From NCBI RefSeq assembly GCF_029109325.1, contig NZ_JAQKQJ010000006.1:124001-188000 (forward strand): a DNA stretch of 64,000 nt. Direction: 5' to 3'. This document shows positions 1 through 8,441 of the stretch, one piece after another. The stretch is from Nodosilinea sp. PGN35. GTDB lineage: Bacteria; Cyanobacteriota; Cyanobacteriia; Phormidesmidales; Phormidesmidaceae. Position numbers and translations under genes: made by a program. How positions within the stretch are numbered: the first letter of the stretch is position 1; each line of letters opens with the position of its first letter. The notes under the pieces were generated by a model, which was not told the origin of the DNA, made no database searches, and worked only from the letters and a program-made list of their open reading frames with translations.

Positions 1-177
1 CCCCGCCTTGCCGCTGAACCCGTGCCCCCCGAGGTGCAAATTGTCTCCCTGCCCTTCCCTATCTCTCGACCGATTGGGGCGACCATTCTCAAAGACGCGC
101 TCCATACGCCAGCCCTCTACGCCTTTTTAGACGCCCTGCGCGAGATCGGCGAGTTTAGCCGCATCCAAGCCGTCTAG
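1..177 (+). CDS. C-terminal end of an unidentified protein (5' end outside window)
   Basis: An open frame runs from base 1 to a TAG at 175-177 and gives the last 58 residues of a protein ending in EFSRIQAV. Proline-rich start, then a helical-looking tail (DALREIGEF). I do not recognise the family from this fragment. The reading is supported by cyanobacterial codon use and by the absence of any competing frame; the protein ends 160 bases before the next gene, a glycosyltransferase on the same strand, so the two may be functionally linked, but that is only a guess. Confidence 0.5.
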   Translation, partial: PRLAAEPVPPEVQIVSLPFPISRPIGATILKDALHTPALYAFLDALREIGEFSRIQAV

Positions 178-337
178 ATCGCGCTGTTGAGCTATGGCTC
201 CCGCTGCCTACCGGGTTGACCTCGGGGGGCGACTTCGGCTGCTGAACCGGCAGCTCGTTTAACCTTTGGACGTTCAAACGTTGGCGCGCCTCATACCCAA
301 ACCCGTTTAAAATGGCTACTCCCCCTGCAACCTATCC

Positions 338-1336
338 ATGCGCCACCTCTATTTTCTGGTTCCCGGCACCGGCAAGCGCTACCACTGCGGCGGGCTGTTT
401 GCCGAACTCAAGACCCTCAAGCTGGCCCAGCAGATCTGCTCCGCCGAGGTGGTCACCTACCACCAGCGCGAGGCCGACACCCTGTTTTTGGACGATCTGC
501 TTCAGCGGCCCCACCGGGACGACAGCATTTTTGTCGTGAGCTGGGGGTTTCACCTGCCTCGGCTGGTAAAACGGCTGCGGGGCTACCCCGTGGTCTACCA
601 CGCCCACAGCAGTGGCTACGGCTTCAACCTGCCGGGGGATATGCCGATTATCACCGTCAGCCGCAACTCCATGGGCTACTGGGGGCAAAAGCGTCCCAGC
701 GGCTTGACCTTCTATTTGCCGAACCAGATTTCGCCCGAGTTCACCAACCGGCAGCAGCCTCGAGATATCGATGTGCTGGTGCAGGTGCGTAAGTCGTCGG
801 ACTACCTGCTCAATCAGCTGGTGCCAGCCCTAGAGTCTCGCTGCACCGTGGTCACCCTAGACGGGTTTGTCGAGGATCTGTCGGTTCTGTTTAACCGCAG
901 CAAAATTTTCCTCTACGACTCGGCAGAATACTGGGCGCTGAGCCGGGTGAGCGAGGGGTTTGGTCTGCCGCCGATGGAGGCGATGGCCTGCGGTTGCCAG
1001 GTGTTTACCAGCGTCAACGGGGCGCTGGCAGACTATCTCGACCCGGGCTTTAACTGCTACCAAATTGGAGTGTACTCGACAGCGTACGACTGCGATCGCA
1101 TCCTCACCGCCCTCACAACCCCCACTCCCCTGGGGATGATCCCAGTCGATCTAGCTCCCTATCGAGCCGACGCCCTGCGACCTCGGCTGGAGGTAATTTT
1201 GAGCGAAATCAACCATTTCTTTGACCATCGAGCCAAGCACCCCAAAGACATTGCTGACTTCACCATCCCCCGCCTGGCCCAGCTCTGGATGCGGCACACC
1301 ACCGCTAAGATCCGCAAAAAGCTCAGCGGGAAATGA
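338..1336 (+). CDS. Glycosyltransferase, GT-B fold (family 4-like)
   Basis: This 332-residue protein probably transfers a sugar from a nucleotide donor to a cell-surface or secondary glycan. The C-terminal half carries the E-x7-E signature of retaining GT-B enzymes (E206 and E214 in SEGFGLPPMEAMACG), followed by an ASVNGAL-like G-rich turn. The N-terminal half looks like the acceptor domain (YHAHSSGYG around residues 87-95). No signal peptide or membrane segment is visible, so it should act in the cytoplasm or at the inner face of the membrane. The ATG at 338 follows a weak ribosome site. The acceptor and sugar cannot be read from sequence. Family assignment is firm, exact role unknown. Confidence 0.8.
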   Translation: MRHLYFLVPGTGKRYHCGGLFAELKTLKLAQQICSAEVVTYHQREADTLFLDDLLQRPHRDDSIFVVSWGFHLPRLVKRLRGYPVVYHAHSSGYGFNLPGDMPIITVSRNSMGYWGQKRPSGLTFYLPNQISPEFTNRQQPRDIDVLVQVRKSSDYLLNQLVPALESRCTVVTLDGFVEDLSVLFNRSKIFLYDSAEYWALSRVSEGFGLPPMEAMACGCQVFTSVNGALADYLDPGFNCYQIGVYSTAYDCDRILTALTTPTPLGMIPVDLAPYRADALRPRLEVILSEINHFFDHRAKHPKDIADFTIPRLAQLWMRHTTAKIRKKLSGK

Positions 1337-1418
1337 TCCCCAGCTTTGGGTGGGTAGGTTGGCAAAGGCACAGTCACGCGAGACAATATAAGAACTGTAA
1401 TATTTTGAACCCTAGGCT

Positions 1419-2171
1419 GTGAATAACGCACCCGTACGCACGGTATCTGACGCCAAGCGCGACTTTTACTCCCACCATACTCGGCCGATCAACTCTATCT
1501 ACCGGCGCGTGGTAGACGAGCTGATGGTAGAGATGCATTTGCTCTCCGTCAATGTGGACTTTGCCTACGACCCCATCTACGCCCTGGGCATCGTCACTAC
1601 CTTCGATCGCTTCATGGTCGGCTACGAGCCCGAGGCCGACAAGGCGTCTATTTTCAATGCCCTATGCCGCTCCATTCACAGCACGCCCGAGCACTACCGG
1701 GGCGATGCCGAGGCGATCAAAGCCGCCGTCAGCGGCATGTCCCTAGACGACCTCAAGGGCCAGTTTGAGCACCTCGGCGAGGGGGGCGAAGGCCTGCGCG
1801 GCACCCTGGCTGCGATCGCCCACCGGGAAAAGTTTAAATACAGCCGCCCCTTCGGCATTGGCCTCTACACCCTGGTAGAAGCCGTCACCCCCCCGGAGGC
1901 CCTGAAAGAAAAAGAAGCCGTCGAAACCCTGTTTAAAGACCTGGCCAGCAGGCTCAACATCTCCCCCGACAAACTGCAGAAAGACGTCGAACTCTACCGC
2001 AGCAACATGGAGAAATTTGCCCAGGCCCAGGAGGTGATGAAAGACATGCTGGCCGCCGACCGCAAAAAGCGCGAAGAGCGTAAAAAAGCCGCTGAGGCCG
2101 TAGCCGAAGGCATTACTGAGCCCGTGGCTGCGGCCCCCGAAGCAGGAGAATCGGCTGATTCTCCCGATTAA
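1419..2171 (+). CDS. thf1: Thf1/Psb29, thylakoid formation and photosystem II biogenesis protein
   Basis: Thf1 (Psb29) is a thylakoid-associated protein needed for normal photosystem II assembly and repair, and it is known to bind FtsH proteases. The 250-residue product shows the family signature at its N-terminus (VSDAKRDFYSHHTRPI, then YRRVVDELMVEMHLLSVN) and the conserved FDRFMVGYEP segment. The tail from about residue 175 is a charged coiled coil (KKREERKKAAEAVAEG) and then an acidic, alanine-rich end, as in cyanobacterial homologues. The start is a GTG at 1419; no in-frame ATG lies upstream without losing the family start. It stands alone between genes of unrelated function. Confidence 0.93.
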   Translation: MNNAPVRTVSDAKRDFYSHHTRPINSIYRRVVDELMVEMHLLSVNVDFAYDPIYALGIVTTFDRFMVGYEPEADKASIFNALCRSIHSTPEHYRGDAEAIKAAVSGMSLDDLKGQFEHLGEGGEGLRGTLAAIAHREKFKYSRPFGIGLYTLVEAVTPPEALKEKEAVETLFKDLASRLNISPDKLQKDVELYRSNMEKFAQAQEVMKDMLAADRKKREERKKAAEAVAEGITEPVAAAPEAGESADSPD

Positions 2172-2236
2172 GCGCGAGTTTAAACAATTCAGTCGAGGGG
2201 TTTGCGGCCTAAACTCCCTTAACCACGCCTTCTCCC

Positions 2237-2551
2237 CTAACGCCGCCGGGCCGAGGCTACCTGGGAGTCCTCCTCGTGCTGCCTCGGCACCGAGGGAGCT
2301 TCTAGTGCGGCCTCCAGCAGCACAGCCTCTCTGAGCATTTCAGAAAAGTTTAGCTCCAAAGGCTGGGGCAAAAAGTCTAGGGGCTGCATAGCCACAAGGG
2401 CTGGCGTGAACACAGGTACCGCCAGAGAGCACGGTGCCCAACGACTTTCCACGGGCACTCCCAGCTGGCTGCACTGCCCTCCTCGCCGCCCTTCTGGAGC
2501 ATAAAAACGGCAGCGGCTACAAGATGACACCCGGCACTGCGCTGATTTCAT
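2237..2551 (-). CDS. Small cysteine-rich cyanobacterial protein, function unknown
   Basis: A 104-residue protein whose first 42 residues hold five cysteines, in the pattern C-x4-C-x2-C-x11-C ... C (CRVSSCSRCRFYAPEGRRGG, then CSQLGVPV and APCSLAV). This block resembles a short conserved motif I have seen in cyanobacterial hypothetical proteins, and the spacing could bind a metal or form a redox centre. The rest is a low-complexity, acidic, alanine-rich tail. No function can be assigned. It faces thf1 tail to tail with 65 bases between the stops. Confidence 0.65.
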   Translation of the reverse strand: MKSAQCRVSSCSRCRFYAPEGRRGGQCSQLGVPVESRWAPCSLAVPVFTPALVAMQPLDFLPQPLELNFSEMLREAVLLEAALEAPSVPRQHEEDSQVASARRR

Positions 2552-2677
2552 AGTGGCTTCCTAAAAGCTGCACATAACTCTTACATTTTCACTGGTGAAA
2601 AATTAGGGATCATCTACCGCAAGGCCCAAACACCCGAACCTCAAACGACTATAGCCACTCCGATTGACTAACCGTGT

Positions 2678-2869
2678 TCAGGTTTTCTTTATATTTGCTT
2701 TATGCACAGTCATATTACGTGAATAAACAAGTTCAAAAACTTTAACGAACGTAAAGACGACGGGGATCAGCCAAAACAGGGGTGTTATCCCGGTTGACCA
2801 GGGCAAAAGACAGATAACTTGTAAACCTGCATCTGCCATCACACCAAAAAATATCGGCGCTATGATCAT
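2678..2869 (-). CDS. Possible small membrane protein
   Basis: A 63-residue frame with two hydrophobic stretches (about residues 5-22 and 27-47) and a basic C-terminus (NIKKT), which would fit a two-helix membrane protein. It sits in a 500-base stretch (2552-3052) that is richer in A and T than the flanking genes and holds no other feature I can see. The start has no clear ribosome-binding site. It may be a chance frame; treat as tentative. Confidence 0.25.
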   Translation of the reverse strand: MIIAPIFFGVMADAGLQVICLLPWSTGITPLFWLIPVVFTFVKVFELVYSRNMTVHKANIKKT

Positions 2870-3052
2870 CCGATTGCCGCAAAGATTATTCTTTTGTGTC
2901 GTACCCTTCTTTAGATAGAAATTGAAAAAACTGAAAGATCAATTGGTTATACCGAGATCGGCAACATCGAGTTCACGTCCGTGGGCCTAGGGGCTAGGGA
3001 CTCCCCCCACTCCCCTGCGATTAGACCACCTGCTATGGCATAATCCTGCCCT

Positions 3053-4054
3053 ATGGGCCAACCGTCTAACCTGCTGCTAAAACTGAGCCGTCAGCTGTTT
3101 ACTGAGAAGCGCGATCGCGATGCCTTTGTCGAGGCTTTGAGCGCTCCTCAACCCTTTCCCACCGCCCTTGTCTGGCTACAGCCGCGCCCCGAGCCCCTCC
3201 CCTTTGCGATCGCCCCTCCCCTTCCCTGGCAACCCGCCTGGGTCGATCGCCTCAGCGGCGACCAGCGTCCGGGGCAGCATCCCCTCCACCAGGCCGGGGC
3301 TTACTACTGCTTAGATACGGCCTCGGTGTTCTCGGCCAGCGTTTTTAGCGCCATCAAAGACCGACCTGAGAGGGCCAGCTCCCCTCCGCTCACCTCAGTG
3401 CTCGATTTCTGCGCCGCCCCCGGGGGCAAAAGCCTGCTGGCGTGGAAGGCCTTAGCCCCAGATCACCTCTGGTGTAACGAAGTCATCCGCAAACGAGTCA
3501 AAATTTTAATTGCCAACCTCAAACGCTGCGGCCTCACCGAAGCGCTGGTGTTTAACCTCGACCCTCAGATCTGGGCAGAACGGCTACCCCGCACCGCCGC
3601 AGTGGTGGTGGTCGATGCCCCGTGCAGCGGGCAGTCGCTGCTGGCCAAAGGCGATCGCGCTCTGGGCTGTTTTCACCCCGTCACCATCAAGAAAAATGCC
3701 AGCCGCCAGAAGCGCATCCTCGCCAGCGCCGCCCAGACCGTAGTTGAAGGCGGCTATCTCGCCTACATGACCTGTACCTTTTCCCCTGAAGAAAATGAAC
3801 AGGTAGTAGCGTGGCTGCTGAAAAAATTTCCTCAGTTCGAGGCGATCGCTGTACCGATCTTGGCCAACTACGCCTCAGCCCTGGCCGCCTTTCCCTGCTA
3901 TCGACTGTGGCCCCAGTCGGGCCTGGGGGCCGGCAGCTTTACAGCCCTGCTGCACAACCGAGCAGACGCTCCAAAATCTCTGCCTACGCCCATCGATTTT
4001 GACTTTCTCACGGCCCAGGGCATGGCCATCTATCGCTCAACCCCGCCCCTTTGA
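3053..4054 (+). CDS. RsmB/NOP2-family RNA m5C methyltransferase
   Basis: Predicted SAM-dependent RNA (cytosine-5) methyltransferase of the Fmu/Sun/NOL1 family, 333 residues. Visible motifs: SAM-binding motif I (LDFCAAPGGK, residues 117-126), motif IV with the release cysteine (DAPCSG, C191) and motif VI with the attacking cysteine (MTCTFSPEENE, C241; the usual TCS is TCT here). It lacks the N-terminal NusB-like domain of full-length RsmB, so the target may be rRNA or tRNA. The ATG at 3053 is preceded by a TATG-rich leader. Two-cysteine catalysis is established for the family; the target base is not deducible. Confidence 0.88.
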   Translation: MGQPSNLLLKLSRQLFTEKRDRDAFVEALSAPQPFPTALVWLQPRPEPLPFAIAPPLPWQPAWVDRLSGDQRPGQHPLHQAGAYYCLDTASVFSASVFSAIKDRPERASSPPLTSVLDFCAAPGGKSLLAWKALAPDHLWCNEVIRKRVKILIANLKRCGLTEALVFNLDPQIWAERLPRTAAVVVVDAPCSGQSLLAKGDRALGCFHPVTIKKNASRQKRILASAAQTVVEGGYLAYMTCTFSPEENEQVVAWLLKKFPQFEAIAVPILANYASALAAFPCYRLWPQSGLGAGSFTALLHNRADAPKSLPTPIDFDFLTAQGMAIYRSTPPL

Positions 4055-4127
4055 TCAGCCAAACGCCTTGACACCAGCGCGTTTACCTAGGCCATGGGGC
4101 CGCTATGCTGAAACTGTACCGATGTAA

Positions 4128-5021
4128 TTGCTGGCTATGGCAAGTCCTTCTACCCGCCCTCAACCCTCTACGCTGGCTGCCATTGTTCGCCTCCTGCGCT
4201 GGGATAAGCCGACCGGGCGGCTGATTCTCATGCTGCCCGCCCTCTGGTCGGTGGTGCTGGCCGCCGAAGGCCGCCCCCCCCTACCCCTAGTCGGCGTAAT
4301 TATTCTCGGTACCCTGGCCACCAGTGCCGCTGGCTGCGTCGTCAACGACCTCTGGGATCGCAACATTGACCCCCACGTGGCCCGCACTCGCACCCGTCCC
4401 CTGGCCGCCCGTCACTTATCTGTCCAGGTGGGCCTAGGGGTGCTGCTGGTGGCCCTGCTCTGCGCCTACGGCCTGTCGCTGTACCTCAACGCCCTCAGCT
4501 TTTGGCTGTGCGTTCTGGCCGTGCCGTTTATTTTGTTTTACCCTCTGGCAAAGCGGGTGTTCCCAGTACCCCAGCTGGTGCTTTCCCTCGCCTGGGGGTT
4601 TGCTGTGCTGATTCCCTGGGCGGCGGTGGCCAACAACCTGGATCTACCCGTCTGGATTTTATGGCTGGCCGTGGTGCTGTGGACCCTGGGCTTTGACACC
4701 GTTTACGCCATTCCCGATCGCGACGACGATCGCCGCCTAGGCGTAAACTCTGCGGCACTGTTCTTCGGCAACTACACCCCCCAGTTCATCGGCTTTTGCT
4801 TTCTAGGCACCTGGCTACTGCTGATTTGGCTGGGGCTACTGCTGTTTTTAGCCTTCCCCTACTGGCTGGGATTGGCCGTCGCGCTCATCCTATGGTCGCG
4901 CCAGTCCTACCTACTCACCCGCTACAAACCACCCCTGGTGCTCTACGGCCAGATTTTTAGGCAAAACGTTCAGCTGGGCTTCATTCTCCTCCTCGGCATG
5001 CTCCTCGGCTCCCTGCTGTAG
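4128..5021 (+). CDS. ubiA: UbiA-family 4-hydroxybenzoate polyprenyltransferase (plastoquinone pathway)
   Basis: Integral membrane prenyltransferase, 297 residues, expected to join a solanesyl chain to 4-hydroxybenzoate in the cyanobacterial plastoquinone pathway. Both aspartate-rich motifs that bind Mg-diphosphate are visible: N73-D74-L-W-D77-R-N-I-D81 and D190-TVYAIPD197-RDDD. About eight hydrophobic helices fill the rest. The start could be the ATG at 4128 or the in-frame ATG at 4137; both lie before the variable N-terminus. A chlorophyll synthase or homogentisate transferase would have different motifs around the first aspartate site, so the 4-hydroxybenzoate assignment is favoured, though inferred. 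Confidence 0.85.
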   Translation: MLAMASPSTRPQPSTLAAIVRLLRWDKPTGRLILMLPALWSVVLAAEGRPPLPLVGVIILGTLATSAAGCVVNDLWDRNIDPHVARTRTRPLAARHLSVQVGLGVLLVALLCAYGLSLYLNALSFWLCVLAVPFILFYPLAKRVFPVPQLVLSLAWGFAVLIPWAAVANNLDLPVWILWLAVVLWTLGFDTVYAIPDRDDDRRLGVNSAALFFGNYTPQFIGFCFLGTWLLLIWLGLLLFLAFPYWLGLAVALILWSRQSYLLTRYKPPLVLYGQIFRQNVQLGFILLLGMLLGSLL

Positions 5022-5054
5022 CCATCCTGGTGCCCCACCCTAGCCCTACCCACC

Positions 5055-5082
5055 TCAAAATTCAAAACTTAAAACTTAAAAC
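5055..5082. repeat. Heptanucleotide tandem repeat (STRR-like)
   Basis: Four consecutive 7-base units: TCAAAAT, TCAAAAC, TTAAAAC, TTAAAAC. Short tandemly repeated repetitive (STRR) heptamers are well known between cyanobacterial genes. It lies between ubiA and gatB, about 100 bases ahead of the gatB start, in a CT-rich spacer. Confidence 0.7.
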
Positions 5083-5187
5083 TTCACCTTCCCCAATCCC
5101 CACGCCCTTCCACTCCCCTACCCTCCCCCTGCCCCCGCAGGGCTACAATAGTTACTCTAAACATGCAATTCCCCGTTGGAGCGGTTT

Positions 5188-6690
5188 ATGACCACTGCGG
5201 CCCCCGTCAAAACCCAGCCCGCCAAAACCCAGTACGAAGCCATCATTGGTCTCGAAACCCACTGCCAGCTGTGTACTGAAACCAAAATTTTCTCTCCGGC
5301 ATCCACCGCCTTTGGGGCTGAACCGAATACCTATATCGACCCCATCGTGGTGGGTATGCCGGGGGTACTGCCGGTGCTCAACCAGCGGGTGCTGGAGTAC
5401 GCTGTCAAAGCAGGCCTGGCCCTAAATTGTCAGATCGCCCCCTACTCCAAGTTCGATCGCAAGCAGTACTTCTACCCCGACCTGCCCAAAAATTACCAGA
5501 TTTCCCAGTACGACCTTCCCATTGCCGAGCACGGCTGGCTTGAGATCGAGCTAATCGACAAAAAGACTAAAGCAGCCACCCGCAAGCGCATTGGCATCAC
5601 CCGCCTGCACATGGAAGAAGATGCGGGCAAGCTGGTGCACGGGGGCAGCGACAGGCTGGCTGGCTCCACCCACTCCCTGGTTGACTACAACCGCGCTGGG
5701 GTGCCGCTGATTGAGATCGTCTCCGAACCCGATATTCGCACTGGCCAAGAAGCTGCCGAATACGCCCAGGAACTGCGCCGCATCGTGCGCTACCTGGGCA
5801 TTAGCGACGGCAACATGCAGGAGGGCTCCCTGCGCTGCGATGTCAACATCTCCGTACGTCCGGTGGGGCAGGAGGCCTTTGGCACCAAGGTGGAGATCAA
5901 AAATATGAACTCCTTTAGCGCTATTCAAAAGGCGATCGAGTACGAAATCGACCGTCAGATCAAAGCCAACGAAGCGGGCGAGAAAATTCTGCAAGAGACC
6001 CGCCTGTGGGACGAGAGCAGCCAGCGCACCAAGAGCATGCGTTCCAAGGAGGGTTCCAGCGACTACCGCTACTTTCCCGAACCCGACCTGCCCCCCATTG
6101 TGGTGTCGGTCGAGCAAAAGGAGGGCTGGCTTGCCGAACTGCCCGAACTGCCCGCCCAAAAGCGAACGCGCTACGAGGCAGAATTTGGCCTCTCCCCCTA
6201 CGATGCGCGGGTGCTCACCGACGAGCGCGCCATCACTGAATACTTTGAGGCTACTATGGCTGCTGGGGCTGACCCCAAACTCACCGCCAACTGGATCACC
6301 CAAGACATTGCCGCCTACCTCAACGCCGAACGGCTGTCCATTGAGGCGCTGCCTTTGACTCCCACCGCCCTAGCCGAGCTGGTACAGCTGATTGAGGCGG
6401 GCACCATTAGCAACAAAATTGGTAAAGACCTACTGCCTGAGCTGCTCACCCAGGGGGGCTCACCCCAGGCCCTAGTCGAAGAGCGAGGCCTGAGCCAGAT
6501 TTCTGACCCCGCTCAAATTGAGGCCATGATTGACGAGGTTCTAGCCGCCCACCCCGAAGAGCTAGAGGCCTACCGCGGCGGCAAGAAAAAACTCCAGGGC
6601 TTTTTTGTCGGCCAGCTGATGAAACGCAGCGGCGGCCGCGTGGATCCAAAACTGAGCAATCAGCTGCTAAGTCAAAAGCTCAATCAATAG
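5188..6690 (+). CDS. gatB: Aspartyl/glutamyl-tRNA amidotransferase subunit B
   Basis: GatB is the kinase/transferase subunit of GatCAB, which converts Glu-tRNA(Gln) (and Asp-tRNA(Asn)) to the amidated forms in organisms lacking GlnRS. The 500-residue product has the N-terminal signature (YEAIIGLETHCQLCTETK), the LPKNYQISQYDLPI block, the HMEEDAGK metal-site helix and the SDYRYFPEPDLPP segment, then the helical tRNA-binding YqeY-like tail ending in LMKRSGGRVDP. I chose ATG 5188 because GGAG at 5178-5181 is well spaced; a TTG at 5176 would add four residues. Full length for the family. It appears monocistronic, closed by the hairpins at 6752-6812. Confidence 0.96.
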   Translation: MTTAAPVKTQPAKTQYEAIIGLETHCQLCTETKIFSPASTAFGAEPNTYIDPIVVGMPGVLPVLNQRVLEYAVKAGLALNCQIAPYSKFDRKQYFYPDLPKNYQISQYDLPIAEHGWLEIELIDKKTKAATRKRIGITRLHMEEDAGKLVHGGSDRLAGSTHSLVDYNRAGVPLIEIVSEPDIRTGQEAAEYAQELRRIVRYLGISDGNMQEGSLRCDVNISVRPVGQEAFGTKVEIKNMNSFSAIQKAIEYEIDRQIKANEAGEKILQETRLWDESSQRTKSMRSKEGSSDYRYFPEPDLPPIVVSVEQKEGWLAELPELPAQKRTRYEAEFGLSPYDARVLTDERAITEYFEATMAAGADPKLTANWITQDIAAYLNAERLSIEALPLTPTALAELVQLIEAGTISNKIGKDLLPELLTQGGSPQALVEERGLSQISDPAQIEAMIDEVLAAHPEELEAYRGGKKKLQGFFVGQLMKRSGGRVDPKLSNQLLSQKLNQ

Positions 6691-6751
6691 CAGTCGTAAC
6701 AACTATTGGCAAAAATCAATAAGGGGTCTCACCCCCCATGCATTTTTTGGG

Positions 6752-6812
6752 CTACCATGGTAATAGATGCACCCTGATGGTAGGGAGAGCCGTTTGAGCT
6801 CTCCTTTTTTTT
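6752..6812 (+). terminator. Double hairpin with U-run downstream of gatB (terminator or end of a small RNA)
   Basis: Two adjoining stems are visible: CTACCAT (6752-6758) with ATGGTAG (6777-6783), and GGAGAGC (6784-6790) with GCTCTCC (6798-6804), directly followed by eight T (6805-6812). The second is a textbook intrinsic terminator. It sits 60-120 bases past the gatB stop. The extra hairpin in front makes a short transcript ending here possible. The rest of the spacer up to 7034 holds no gene I can support. Confidence 0.75.
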
Positions 6813-7034
6813 GTCTCTTTTTAGGCAGGCAATTTCTGCCGACCCATACCAAATCTTGGCTGAATAACCCCGGTTTGCAGGGGCGCAGCGGGCTACACCC
6901 CTACGGAGTTTCCGATTACGAATCGGGGGTTACCAAATCGGACTTTTTATAATTCGATCGCCCACCGCACCTTTCTAGGAGCCCTGGCCACAGTCGCGGC
7001 ATCCAGGCTTGGGCCCAACCCTAAACCCGCTGGT

Positions 7035-8204
7035 CTAGCTGACCTCGGTCTGGAGTTGTGGTTCTAGGGGAAGATTGGCATCGATCTGGAGAGAGCTGAG
7101 GGTATTTCCAAAGGTCTCTGGAATATCGCCATGACCCCAGACCAGCTGGCGGCTCCCGGCGGACAGGGCAACCGACTGCGCCCCAGCAGCCGTCAGCCAA
7201 AGGGTTGATACTGGAGGTAGAGAAACAGGGCGATGGGGCCAGGGCGCGCTGCGTGAATTGCGGCCCGGCACAGGATTGACGGCTGCCAGGGCATGCATCA
7301 CCCGAGGTGCCTCACGCAACGGGTCCACATCTGGCAGCCACAGTGCCGCGGCAAACCCCTGTTTTAGAGCATAGGCATAGAGCGAGGCCGCCGCTACCAC
7401 GGCCTGCTCAAAACTGGCTTCGTCCCAACGGGCGGTGGTATTGAGGCCAATTAAAACTTCTCGACTGGCGGTTATGCTTTCTAGCTCGCGCACCCGCAGT
7501 TCGCCGTAGCGAGCACTGGTGCGCCAGTGAATCAGTCGGGTGGGGTCGCCCCAGCGGTAAGGGCGCAGCGATCGCGTCACCCCCTGGGTATCGGCCTTGG
7601 CCAGCGGACTGTAGCGCCAGTGCTGACCCTGGCGCTGACCCGCGCTATCCAGCATCGGGCAGCGCTTTAGAGCCAGCACCTGGGGGTATACGACCGCCGT
7701 AGCCGGAGCCTCAGCGGAGCGGCGACACCAAAACAGCCCCAGGGGGGCGGCGGTGCGCAGATCTGCCGTCTGCCAGCCATAGAGTCCCCGGCGAGTTGTC
7801 GGCACCTGGTAGCGCCATCGATGGCTCTGGCCCGGGGCCAGGGTGGCGATCGCCGCTGTCTGTACCGGGCCCAGCGGAGCCGGCAGCGGATCGATTAGCT
7901 GCACCAGGCTCTTGGTCTGGCGCTGCGAGTTACGCACCTGAAGCTCTATCTCTAAGGGCACCCCAGCGGTCACTGGGGTGAGGGGCGATCGCGTCACCAC
8001 CAGCCCTTGCAGGTTGCGGGGCGGCAGCACCGCCGCAATCAGCAGCAGCGCCAGCATCACCCCGCTAATTACGTATAGCCAGCCAGCCAGCGTATTGGTC
8101 GCCGCCGCAAAAAAGAATAGCGCCAGCCCCAGCAGTAGCCAGCCTACGTAGGCTGGGTTGACCCAGCGATGCTCCAACCACTGCGTAAACCGTTTCAAAC
8201 CCAT
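7035..8204 (-). CDS. DUF58 domain membrane protein
   Basis: A 389-residue protein with two N-terminal membrane helices (about residues 18-37 and 41-61) and a soluble part that ends in the DUF58 signature (YRWGDPTRLIHWRTSARYG, then ELRVRELE). DUF58 proteins usually stand next to MoxR ATPases and von Willebrand-factor proteins and are thought to help assemble large complexes; no MoxR gene is visible here. I chose the ATG at 8204 because AGGGG lies just ahead; a longer frame from 8285 adds 27 basic residues unlike the family. Its biological role is not known. Confidence 0.85.
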   Translation of the reverse strand: MGLKRFTQWLEHRWVNPAYVGWLLLGLALFFFAAATNTLAGWLYVISGVMLALLLIAAVLPPRNLQGLVVTRSPLTPVTAGVPLEIELQVRNSQRQTKSLVQLIDPLPAPLGPVQTAAIATLAPGQSHRWRYQVPTTRRGLYGWQTADLRTAAPLGLFWCRRSAEAPATAVVYPQVLALKRCPMLDSAGQRQGQHWRYSPLAKADTQGVTRSLRPYRWGDPTRLIHWRTSARYGELRVRELESITASREVLIGLNTTARWDEASFEQAVVAAASLYAYALKQGFAAALWLPDVDPLREAPRVMHALAAVNPVPGRNSRSAPWPHRPVSLPPVSTLWLTAAGAQSVALSAGSRQLVWGHGDIPETFGNTLSSLQIDANLPLEPQLQTEVS

Positions 8205-8282
8205 TTCCCCTATAGGTGCGCGCCGCTGACGACTCTGCCTCAGCATACCCAAACGCTTTGCCAAGCCAGCGGTTTTCTCAAC

Positions 8283-8338
8283 CAAAAGCGTCTACATCCT
8301 AACGCCCGGCAGGGGCAGATGAGATGTAGACGCTTTTG
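8283..8338 (-). terminator. Intrinsic terminator-like hairpin after typA
   Basis: A perfect 16-base inverted repeat (8283-8298 with 8323-8338; arm begins CAAAAGCGTC) separated by 24 bases. Read on the minus strand, the stem ends in TTTTG, so it can act as a terminator for typA, whose stop lies about 100 bases upstream on that strand. It also insulates the DUF58 gene that follows. Confidence 0.6.
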
Positions 8339-8441
8339 CATACCCAGCCAAGAGCTTGGGTTGAACTATATGGCTGGGTCTTCTAGATTTCGGTCGCCCT
8401 GCCGTTTGGGCGATCGGCCGCGATATAGCGTAGGCCGCTGT

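Noticed and set aside
2678..2869. A hydrophobic 63-codon frame as a confident membrane protein
   Set aside because: No ribosome site and AT-rich context; kept only as a low-confidence entry.
6767..6952. A 61-codon frame after gatB
   Set aside because: It runs across the terminator hairpin and has no family look or start signal.
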